From positions 1 through 22,771 of the forward strand of contig DATMQA010000016.1 of NCBI GenBank assembly GCA_035566895.1: a DNA stretch of 22,771 bases, in the 5' to 3' direction. The notes beneath the pieces were generated by a model. It had not been told where the DNA came from and made no database searches. It saw only the letters and a program-made list of their open reading frames with translations. A program made the position numbers and the translations under genes. Positions 14,178-22,400 of this stretch are shown here, piece by piece (positions within the stretch are counted from its first letter, which is position 1; each line of letters opens with the position of its first letter). Source of the stretch: DATMQA01 sp035566895. Its GTDB lineage: Bacteria > Verrucomicrobiota > Verrucomicrobiia > Limisphaerales > UBA8199.

Positions 14178-15785
14178 ATGACTTTTCTGCCCATGGTGGA
14201 ACGCGAACTGCGCGCCTCGGCGCGGCAGGGCAGCACGTTTCATTTGCGGGTGCTGGGCGTGCTGGCGGCCCTCGGGGCCAGCGCCGTATTCGTCCTGGGT
14301 CACGGCCTCGGACAAAACGTGGGCGGCGGGTTGTTTGCCGACCTCCACTTCACTCTCTTCTGGGCGATCTGGATTTTTATTCCGTTCCTGACGGCGGATT
14401 GCATCAGCCGCGAGCGCCGGGACGGCACGTTGGGGCTGTTGTTCCTGACGCCACTGCGGCCGAAAGATATTGTCGTCGCCAAGGGGCTGGTGCACGGATT
14501 GAGAGCGTTGACGCTGTGGCTGGTCGTGCTGCCGGTAGTGGCGATTGCCTTCCTGCTGGGCGGAATCAGTTCGACCGAAGTTACGCTGTCCGGGCTGGTG
14601 AATTTTGGTTCGATTTGCCTGGCTTTGGCCGCAGGGTTGGTGGCGTCTTCCCTGAGCCGGGTTTGGACGAGAGTGCTGATATGTGCCGGCGGTTTGAGCC
14701 TAGTCTTGTGCGTTGGGTTTGCGCTGCTGCTACCGCTGTTTGTGTCGCCTGGCATGGCGTCCGCGATGGCTCTAATTGAAATTTGGGAAGACCCTTCTTC
14801 CTATATTCTGATTGGCTTGCGCGTGGCTACCAATTGGGACGGCGATTGGTCGGCCATGGTCGGTACGCTTACGGGAGCTTCGTTGCGCCAGTTTCTATTG
14901 GACTCGGCGGCCCTAAGTTTGTTCGCATTCATAGGGCTGTGGCTGGCGATTCACTTTGTGGCGCGCCGGGTGAGCCGGGTCTGGCGCGAGGAACCGCCTT
15001 CGGCGCGAATCCTTTGGCTGGAAGACAAGTTCTGCAAACCGGTTGTGTTTCAATCCTTCTTTCGCCGGTGGCTGATGAGAAAGCTCGACCGGAACCCGAT
15101 CGGTTGGCTGGAACAACGCAGTTGGACCGGGCGGCTGGTCATGTGGAGCTGGTTGGGCGTGATCGTCTGCCTTTATTGCGTCGCGCTGACGGGGACCATG
15201 CCCTTGCACGGCCAAAGCAACCTGCACCAGATGATGGCCTGGCTCATGGGCGGCAGCATGGCGCTCACCGCCGCAGCCAGTTTCCGGCGTGAGCGGGAAA
15301 CCGGCGTGCTGGAATTGCTGCTGGTGTCGCCGTTGGGCGAAGGCGCGATCATCTCCGGACGGCTGCGTGGGTTATGTGGACAATTCCTGCCGGCGATGGG
15401 CCTGTTGCTGGGCATTTGGGTCTATCTTTCAACAATCTTCGGCTTTGCCGGCCTTCTGAATTCGGGCGACGCCGGCGGGATGCTCCTTTTTGCCAGCACG
15501 TTTCTGGCCGTGCCGGTCATTGGACTCTATTTCTCCTTGCGCTGCCGGAGTTTTATTGCGGCGTTCCTGTCTACGCTCACGATCGGAATGATTCTGCCGC
15601 CGGTCCTGGCAGGTTTGCTCGAGGCGTTGCTTTGGTTGTCCTATGGCGGTGGTCCGGTCTCTAACTCGGAGGAATGGTTCCCCGCCGGAGGGGCGGCCTT
15701 CGGTCAATTGGTACTGGCGGCAGTCTGTTGGGAACGCCTCCTGACCCGGCTCAGGCGACGGGCCTTTCCGCTCGAGAAAACCTGA
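14178..15785 (+). CDS. ABC-2 permease 2 (fused-dimer type)
   Basis: This 535-residue membrane protein begins MTFLPMVERELRASARQGST. Its first-half motif is SRERRDGTLGLLFLTPLRPK (77-96), followed by membrane helices (LTLWLVVLPVVAIAFLLGG, ISLALAAGLV-like). Its second-half motif is FRRERETGVLELLLVSPLGE (369-388), again followed by helices, and it ends with a basic tail. It is a paralog of the genes on both sides. The frame is open 10 codons further upstream, but the codons at 14148-14177 belong to the inverted-end element, so the ATG at 14178 is preferred because it aligns with the MTFLP start of the paralogs. Confidence 0.9.
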   Translation: MTFLPMVERELRASARQGSTFHLRVLGVLAALGASAVFVLGHGLGQNVGGGLFADLHFTLFWAIWIFIPFLTADCISRERRDGTLGLLFLTPLRPKDIVVAKGLVHGLRALTLWLVVLPVVAIAFLLGGISSTEVTLSGLVNFGSICLALAAGLVASSLSRVWTRVLICAGGLSLVLCVGFALLLPLFVSPGMASAMALIEIWEDPSSYILIGLRVATNWDGDWSAMVGTLTGASLRQFLLDSAALSLFAFIGLWLAIHFVARRVSRVWREEPPSARILWLEDKFCKPVVFQSFFRRWLMRKLDRNPIGWLEQRSWTGRLVMWSWLGVIVCLYCVALTGTMPLHGQSNLHQMMAWLMGGSMALTAAASFRRERETGVLELLLVSPLGEGAIISGRLRGLCGQFLPAMGLLLGIWVYLSTIFGFAGLLNSGDAGGMLLFASTFLAVPVIGLYFSLRCRSFIAAFLSTLTIGMILPPVLAGLLEALLWLSYGGGPVSNSEEWFPAGGAAFGQLVLAAVCWERLLTRLRRRAFPLEKT

Positions 15786-15798
15786 GGAAATCAAAATG

Positions 15799-15939
15799 AA
15801 CAACAAAGTAACGAGGGAACAAAGATGTGCCCTGCGGGTGCTCCGGATGAATCCGACTCTTGTTCATCTGCGTCAATCTGCGTTATCTGCGGGCAAGTCA
15901 ACCGCGGGCAAGACTTTGTTCCTTCGTTACTTTGTTGTT
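15799..15939. repeat. Inverted-end element B, upstream of permease 3
   Basis: The left arm 15799-15824 matches the reverse complement of 15914-15939 at 25 of 26 positions (core AACAACAAAGTAACGA). The 89-nt core holds three spaced ATCTGCG words at about 15866-15891. It is the better-preserved copy of element A. It ends 11 bp before the GTG start of permease 3, and an open frame through it (from 15825) encodes no recognisable domain. Confidence 0.92.
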
Positions 15940-15950
15940 TAATTTCAGCC

Positions 15951-17624
15951 GTGACGTTTCTGCCTATTGTGATTCGCGAACTGCGCGTGGCGTCGCGCAA
16001 GCGCGTCACTTATTGGGGGCGCACTGGCGCGGCGCTGACCGTCATCGGCCTGGGCGCGTGGCTTTTTTTGATGATGCAGGACCGGCCCACACCCGAGATT
16101 TCCATGGCTCTCTTTTGCGTCCTCACGGGAAGCGCCGTTTTCTACGCGCTGTTGAGCGGCGTGCGCTCCGCCGATTGCCTGAGTGAGGAGAAGCGCGAAG
16201 GTACGCTGGGCTTGTTGTTTCTGACCGACCTGAAGGGTTACGACGTGGTCATGGGCAAGCTGGTCGCCACCTCCCTCAATGCGTTCTATAGCGTGGTGGC
16301 AGTGGTGCCGATGTTGGCCATTCCGCTGCTCATGGGCGGCATTACGTTGGGTGAATTCGGACGCATGGCCCTGGTGGCGGTGAACACCCTCTTTTTTTCC
16401 CTGGCCCTGGGCATGTGCGTTTCCTCGCTAAGCCGTTCAGCACTCTTTGCGGCTACGGCCACGTGCCTGGTCCTCCTGTTCTTGACGGCGTTGATGCCGG
16501 CCTGCGGTGCGATTCTGGCCGAGTTCGGCAAAACGCGCGAGCTCGAGCCTGTCTTCCTGCTACCGAGCGTCGGCTTCAGTTTCTATCTGGCTCTCGACAA
16601 GCCGTATTTGTTCAACTGGGACAAATTCTGGTGGTCGATGCTTCTCACCCACTTCATGGCGTGGGTGTTCCTGGCGTTGGCAAGCGTGATCGCCCCTCGC
16701 GCCTGGCGCGATCGGCCCGCCGGCATCCAGCGTTTGCGCTGGCGCCGGCTCTGGCAATCCTGGACTTATGGCAACCTCGCCGAGCGCATCGCCTTTCGCC
16801 GTTACCTTCTGGACCAGAACGCATTCTTCTGGCTCGCCGCGCGGGTGCGGTTGAAACCAGCCTCCGTTTGGGCTGTGCTGGGTTTGCTGGCCTGCGGCTG
16901 GGCCTGGGGCCTGGCGAAGTTCGGCCACGAATGGCTGGCGACACCGACTTATTTGGTGACGGCCTTCACTTTGAATCTCCTGCTCCGGGTTTGGTTCGGA
17001 TCGGAAGCCACCCGCCAGTTCGCCGAAGACCGCAAAGCCGGAACGCTCGAATTGATTCTATCGACGACGGTGACGGTGCCGGAAATCTTGCGAGGGCAGT
17101 TGCTCGCCTTGAGACGGCAGTTTCTGGCGCCGGTGTTGGCAGCGTTGGCCTTGGAGTTCCTCTTCATGCTGGCCGGTCTCTCCCAGGAACTCGGCACCGA
17201 GGCCGACCGCACCCTTTGGGTTCTGTTCTGGCTGGCGCTGATGGGGATGCTGGTGGCGGACCTGGCGGCGCTGTATTGGGTTGGCATGTGGCAGGGCTTG
17301 ACGGCCAAAACACAGAATCATGCCTCCGGGGTCAGCCTGACGCGGGTCCTGTTGATACCGTGGGTCGTGATTGGTTTGGTAGTAATGTGGGTGGCACTGA
17401 CCTCGCTGAGCCCCGGAACGCGCCAGGAACCTGGAGAAGGGTTTTTCCTGGGGCTGTGGTTCTTCGTGGGGATTGCGGTGGACATCGCGTTTGGCGCCAC
17501 GGCGCGACACAAATTGCTGAAGGATTTTCGTCGGGCAGCCGAACAGCGCTACGCCAAGCCAGTCGGATTCTGGGCACGGCTGCTGGGCACCTCCGGAGGA
17601 AGAGAGTGGAAAGGCACCCAGTAG
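15951..17624 (+). CDS. ABC-2 permease 3 (fused-dimer type)
   Basis: A 557-residue membrane protein. The GTG at 15951 starts (M/V)TFLPIVIRELRVASRKR, which aligns with the other paralogs; the 42 codons open upstream are the inverted-end element and should be excluded. The first-half motif is LSEEKREGTLGLLFLTDLKG (77-96), then helices such as VVAVVPMLAIPLLMGGITLG. The second-half motif is FAEDRKAGTLELILSTTVTV (357-376). It is most similar to permease 4, sharing LSEEKREGTLGLLFLTDL and YDVV.GK, so these two probably arose by the latest duplication. It lies 19 bp before permease 4, the tightest spacing in the locus. Confidence 0.9.
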   Translation: MTFLPIVIRELRVASRKRVTYWGRTGAALTVIGLGAWLFLMMQDRPTPEISMALFCVLTGSAVFYALLSGVRSADCLSEEKREGTLGLLFLTDLKGYDVVMGKLVATSLNAFYSVVAVVPMLAIPLLMGGITLGEFGRMALVAVNTLFFSLALGMCVSSLSRSALFAATATCLVLLFLTALMPACGAILAEFGKTRELEPVFLLPSVGFSFYLALDKPYLFNWDKFWWSMLLTHFMAWVFLALASVIAPRAWRDRPAGIQRLRWRRLWQSWTYGNLAERIAFRRYLLDQNAFFWLAARVRLKPASVWAVLGLLACGWAWGLAKFGHEWLATPTYLVTAFTLNLLLRVWFGSEATRQFAEDRKAGTLELILSTTVTVPEILRGQLLALRRQFLAPVLAALALEFLFMLAGLSQELGTEADRTLWVLFWLALMGMLVADLAALYWVGMWQGLTAKTQNHASGVSLTRVLLIPWVVIGLVVMWVALTSLSPGTRQEPGEGFFLGLWFFVGIAVDIAFGATARHKLLKDFRRAAEQRYAKPVGFWARLLGTSGGREWKGTQ

Positions 17625-17643
17625 AGTCCGAAATCCCAATCGG

Positions 17644-19266
17644 ATGACCTTCCTTCCCATAGTCCAGCGTGAGCTGCGCGCAGCCGTCCGGCGCCGGAGC
17701 ACTTACCGGGTGCGTTGGTGGACGGCCCTACTGGCGATGCTGGTGAGCTTCTTCGCGCTCGTGGGTGTCGGGGCTTCCGGAGGTGGGTCGAGCATCGGGG
17801 GGCCTTTGTTCAGTATCCTCACGGGCTACGCCTTCGGCCTATGCCTGCTGGCGGGTGTTTTGCTCACCGCCGATTCCCTGAGCGAGGAGAAACGGGAAGG
17901 TACGCTGGGCTTGCTCTTCCTCACGGACCTGCACGGCTACGACGTCGTGCTGGGCAAGTTCATGGCCCGCGCGCTAAATGCCTTCTACGCCCTTTTCGCA
18001 CTGCTGCCAATGGCGGCTCTGCCATTGCTCATCGGCGGGGTTACCGGTGCTGAGTTTTGGCGGATGACCCTGGCGCTGGCCAACGCGTTGTTCTTTTCGC
18101 TGGCAACCGGAGTTTTCGTTTCGGCACTTGTTCGAGATGCCCAAAAGGCTCTCGGGGGCACGCTCGGGCTGTTGCTGCTGTTGGGAGCCGGCCTGCCGGC
18201 GCTGGCAGACCTCGGCGCTCGAGCCGGGCTCGCGCCGGCGCTACTCGACCTGGTGGGGCTCAGTCCCTTTTTCCCATTTTCTGGCGCGAGGGAGCTCATT
18301 TACGCAGCACACCCTGGTAAATTCTGGACCACTTTGCTCGCTTCGCACGCGCTGGCGTGGACCTTTCTCGGCGTCGCCAGTTGGATATTACCCTGGATTT
18401 GGCGGGAAGGGGCCGAGCGCTTCAATCCCTTTCCAAACGCGGGTTCAAAGTGGCGTTGGTGGCAGCGGAGAAACTCTGTTTCGATTAGGCAAGCGATGCT
18501 GAAGGCCCGATTGTTATCGAAGAACCCGGTGTTGTGGTTGACGAGCCAAGAGCGCGGGCTGCGGTGGGCGGCATGGGCGGTAGTACTGGCCTGGGGGGCG
18601 ATGGTGCTGTTCGCTGAACCGGTTCGGCCGCGCGGCGCTTGGAGATTCACCATGGGCTGGTTCGACGACCAGCCCCATACCGCCTTCGGGTTCATCCTAA
18701 AAGTCCTGTTCGCCTTCCAGGCCTGCCGCTTTTTTGCCGAAGGACGGCGCAACGGCTCGCTGGAGCTGTTATTGTCCACCCCCTTGACCAACCGGGAAAT
18801 CATCCAGGGACAGTTGGCGGCGATATGGCGAATTTTTCGCTGGCCGGTGCTGGTGTTTGGCGCTCTCCTGTTTGCACCGCTGGCCGCCCATGTTCTGGAC
18901 ATAATCTTAGGAGGAGATTCCCAGCAATTGCTTTCCGTATTGGGCGTTTCGTTTCTGAATGGCATTTACTGCCTTCGCTTCTGGCTCGATTGCCTGGCGG
19001 TTTGCTGGTTCGGAATGTGGCAGGCCCTCTCGATGAAACAACCGGCCCTGGCCTCCGCCAAGACCATTTTGCTGGTGCTTATTCTGCCCGCGCCACTCTG
19101 CGTCCTGGACCTTTTCGCTTCTCTGCTTTTCTTTTCCTGGGGATCCATGCGGCTGCAGCAGGACCTGCGTTGGATTATCGCGAAAAACATTCAAGGACCC
19201 CCGATGCTGGCCCCGGTCCGGCCATTGCCCGTTCGTCCTGGAGTGCCGCCCGTCATCGCGCGCTGA
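17644..19266 (+). CDS. ABC-2 permease 4 (fused-dimer type)
   Basis: A 540-residue membrane protein beginning MTFLPIVQRELRAAVRRRST. The first-half motif is LSEEKREGTLGLLFLTDLHG (79-98), followed by FYALFALLPMAALPLLIGGV and more helices. The second-half motif is FFAEGRRNGSLELLLSTPLT (363-382), followed by a large membrane part ending in a short polar tail. It is the last gene of the ABC locus. After its stop a GGGAG/CTCCC stem (19300-19317) without T-run might end the transcript. No mobile repeat separates it from permease 3, unlike the other junctions. Confidence 0.9.
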   Translation: MTFLPIVQRELRAAVRRRSTYRVRWWTALLAMLVSFFALVGVGASGGGSSIGGPLFSILTGYAFGLCLLAGVLLTADSLSEEKREGTLGLLFLTDLHGYDVVLGKFMARALNAFYALFALLPMAALPLLIGGVTGAEFWRMTLALANALFFSLATGVFVSALVRDAQKALGGTLGLLLLLGAGLPALADLGARAGLAPALLDLVGLSPFFPFSGARELIYAAHPGKFWTTLLASHALAWTFLGVASWILPWIWREGAERFNPFPNAGSKWRWWQRRNSVSIRQAMLKARLLSKNPVLWLTSQERGLRWAAWAVVLAWGAMVLFAEPVRPRGAWRFTMGWFDDQPHTAFGFILKVLFAFQACRFFAEGRRNGSLELLLSTPLTNREIIQGQLAAIWRIFRWPVLVFGALLFAPLAAHVLDIILGGDSQQLLSVLGVSFLNGIYCLRFWLDCLAVCWFGMWQALSMKQPALASAKTILLVLILPAPLCVLDLFASLLFFSWGSMRLQQDLRWIIAKNIQGPPMLAPVRPLPVRPGVPPVIAR

Positions 19267-19366
19267 CTCGTGCTGTATTTCGTGACCGCACTAAGCCTCG
19301 GGAGCGGACGCACTCCCTGCGCTTGGCGACAAAGCGCTGAAACCGTGAAAAGAAAGCGACATGTAT

Positions 19367-19398
19367 ATTGACATATCTACGTATCAGGATATGTTGAT
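19367..19398 (+). promoter_or_regulatory. Candidate metH promoter with overlapping operator palindrome
   Basis: ATTGACATATC (19367-19377), 10 bp, then GATATGTTGAT (19388-19398) form an inverted repeat matching at 9 of 11 positions. The -35-like TTGACA (19368-19373) lies in the left arm and, at 16 bp spacing, a -10-like TATGTT (19390-19395) in the right arm, about 90 bp upstream of metH. A repressor bound here would cover the promoter. ArsR-type SahR is a known regulator of metH in some Proteobacteria, but no link to it is shown here. The rest of the 219-bp gap has one CGGGCT/AGCCCG stem (19418-19449) and no recognised riboswitch. Confidence 0.45.
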
Positions 19399-19485
19399 TT
19401 ATCAGTTGCGGCTCCCGCGGGCTGCCGTTACGTTGGCTGCCGTAGCCCGTCGCCCCCGGCTGGGGTTGTTTTAACAATTTGGCCT

Positions 19486-22400
19486 GTGAACACTGAGAAT
19501 AATAGATGGCAAGCGGTGGACCAGCTCCTGCGCGAGCGGATTGTGATCCTCGACGGGGCAATGGGGACGATGATCCAATCCCACAAACTTGAGGAGGCGG
19601 ACTTTCGCGGCGAGCGATTTAAGGATTGGCACCGATCCCTCAAGGGGCTGAACGATCTTTTGAACCTCACCCGACCGGACCTGATCGAGGGCATCCATCG
19701 CCAATATTTTGAATCAGGCGCGGATATCGTTGAGACCAACACCTTTAACGCCCAGGCCATCTCCCTGGCCGATTACGGAATGGAATCCTTGGCGTACGAG
19801 ATGTCAAAGGCCGGAGCGGAATGCGCCCGAAGCGCTGCTGATAAGACCATGGCTGCGCACCCCGAGCGTGTCTGCTTCGTCGCGGGGGCCATCGGGCCTA
19901 CCACCAAGACCACTTCGATTTCAACTGACGTCAACAACGCGGGCGCGCGCGGGGCGAGCTTCGATGAGATTGCGGCCGCTTACTACGACCAGGCGCGCGG
20001 GTTGCTCGATGGCGGCGCGGACGCGTTATTGGTGGAAACAATTTTCGATACTCTCAACGCCAAGGCGGCGTTTTTTAGCATCCTTAGGCTGTTCGAAGAG
20101 CGGGGGATCAGTCCGCTGCCCTTCGGCAGAACTCCGGAGCCCGGCAAGCGGGTAATTCCGATCATGGCTTCGGTCACGTTTATTCAGGCCGGCAGCAATC
20201 GCGGTGTGACGGGCCAAACGGTGGAGGCCTTTTGGAATTCAATCTCGCACGTCCCGCTGCTGTCGGCAGGGATGAACTGCGCGCTCGGGCCAAAAGAGAT
20301 GCGGCCGCTGCTCGAAGAGTTGGCCGGCCTCGCGCCGATTTACCTGAGCTGCTACCCCAACGCCGGGCTGCCCAATCCGCTTCTGCCAACCGGCTTTCCC
20401 GAGACGCCCGAGTCTCTGGCGCCGCAATTGCGCGAATGGGCCCAAAATGGCTGGCTCAACATTGTCGGCGGCTGCTGCGGCACCACACCGGCGCACATTA
20501 AAATCCTGGCCGAGGCAGTGCGCGGCCTGCCTCGCCGTGTGCCACCGAAAGTCGAGCCTTACACTCGCCTGAGCGGACTGGAAGCGCTGACGATTCGGCC
20601 CGAAACCAATTTCGTGAACATCGGGGAGCGCACCAATGTCACCGGCTCGCCCAAATTCTCCAAGCTCATCCTTGCGGGCGATTATGAAAGCGCGCTCGCC
20701 ATCGCCAAACAACAGGTCGAGAATGGCGCGCAGGTTATCGATGTGAACATGGACGAGGCCATGCTCGATTCGGAGAAGGCCATGACCACCTTCCTGAATC
20801 TCGTTGCCTCTGAGCCGGACATTGCCCGTGTGCCGGTGATGATTGACAGTTCCAAGTGGTCGGTCATCGAGGCTGGATTGAAGTGCGTTCAGGGCAAAGG
20901 CGTCGTCAACTCGATCAGCCTTAAGGAAGGCGAGGAAAAGTTCAAGCGCCAGGCAAGCCTGGTCCGCCGTTATGGGGCCGCGGTGGTTGTCATGGCCTTC
21001 GATGAGCGCGGCCAGGCCGACAACTTCGAGCGCAAAGCTGCCGTTTGCGAGCGCTCCTATCGCATCCTGACCCAGGAGGTCGGTTTTCCGCCCCAGGACA
21101 TCATTTTTGACCCGAACGTGCTGACGGTCGCCACCGGCATCGACGAACATAACAATTACGCCGTCGATTTCATCCGGGCGGCCCATTGGATAAAGAAGAA
21201 CCTTCCACTGGCGCGCGTCAGTGGGGGCATCAGCAACATCTCGTTCTCGTTTCGTGGCAATAATGCCGTCCGTGAAGCGATGCATTCGGCCTTTCTCTAT
21301 CATGCGATAAAGGGGGGGCTGGACATGGGGATTGTTAATGCCGGCATGCTCGCCGTATATGAGGAAATCCCGAAAGACCTGCTCGAACTGGTTGAGGACG
21401 TGCTGCTCAATCGCCGGCCCGACGCCACGGAGCGGCTGACTAAATTCGCCGATTCGGTCAAGCAGCAGGGCAAGGCTGAAGTGACCGAGGACGAATGGCG
21501 AAAGGGCACCATCGAGGAGCGCCTGAGCCACGCCCTGGTCAAGGGCGTCGCCGATTTCATCGACGGAGATATCGAGGAGGCGCGGCAGAAATATGGACGG
21601 CCGATCGCCGTCATCGAGGGCCCGCTGATGGCCGGGATGAACGTCGTCGGGGACCTTTTCGGCTCAGGGAAAATGTTCCTGCCGCAGGTGGTCAAGAGCG
21701 CGCGGGTGATGAAGAAAGCAGTGGCCTACCTGCTCCCATTTATGGAAGCCGAGAAGCAGGCCTCCGGCAACCATCAGGCCCGGGGTCGCATCCTCATGGC
21801 CACGGTCAAAGGCGATGTGCATGACATCGGCAAAAACATTGTCGGAGTCGTGCTCGGCTGCAACAACTACGAAGTCATGGACCTGGGGGTCATGGTGCCC
21901 TCGGAGAAAATTTTGCAAACCGCCCGCGAAAAAAATGTCGATATGATTGGTTTGAGCGGACTGATCACACCTTCGCTCGACGAAATGGTCCACGTTGCCA
22001 AAGAGATGGAGCGCCAGGGCCTTGACCTCCCGCTGCTTATCGGCGGAGCGACGACGAGCAAGGCGCACACCGCGGTAAAAATTGCGCCGGGCTACTCGAA
22101 GCCCGTGGTCCACGTCCTGGACGCCTCTCGGGCCGTAGGCGTAGTGGGAAGTTTGCTCAGCCCCCAAAACAAACCCGGCTTCGTCAAGGGCATCCGCGCC
22201 GATTACGAAAAAGTCCGGCAGCAGCACGTTACCGCCCAAACCAAGCCGCTGTTGTCGCTGCCAGAGGCCCGCAAACGCCGGACGCCCATCGATTGGACGG
22301 CCGCCGACCTTCCCAAACCGGAATTCACCGGCGCCCGCCTTTTGACTTCCGAAACAGATTCTCGCGTCACGCATCACGCATCACGCATTACGCTCTCGGA

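Noticed and set aside
15825..15950. 42-codon N-terminal extension of permease 3
   Set aside because: It translates inverted-end element B; paralogs all start at MTFLP, which here is the GTG at 15951.
19267..19485. Riboswitch (cobalamin, SAM or SAH) upstream of metH
   Set aside because: The gap after the likely transcription start is only about 85-90 nt, and none of the conserved riboswitch core sequences was recognised; only one 6-7-bp stem is seen.
20239..21531. 430-residue leftward open frame opposite metH
   Set aside because: Fully antisense to strongly conserved MetH motifs; no recognisable domain.
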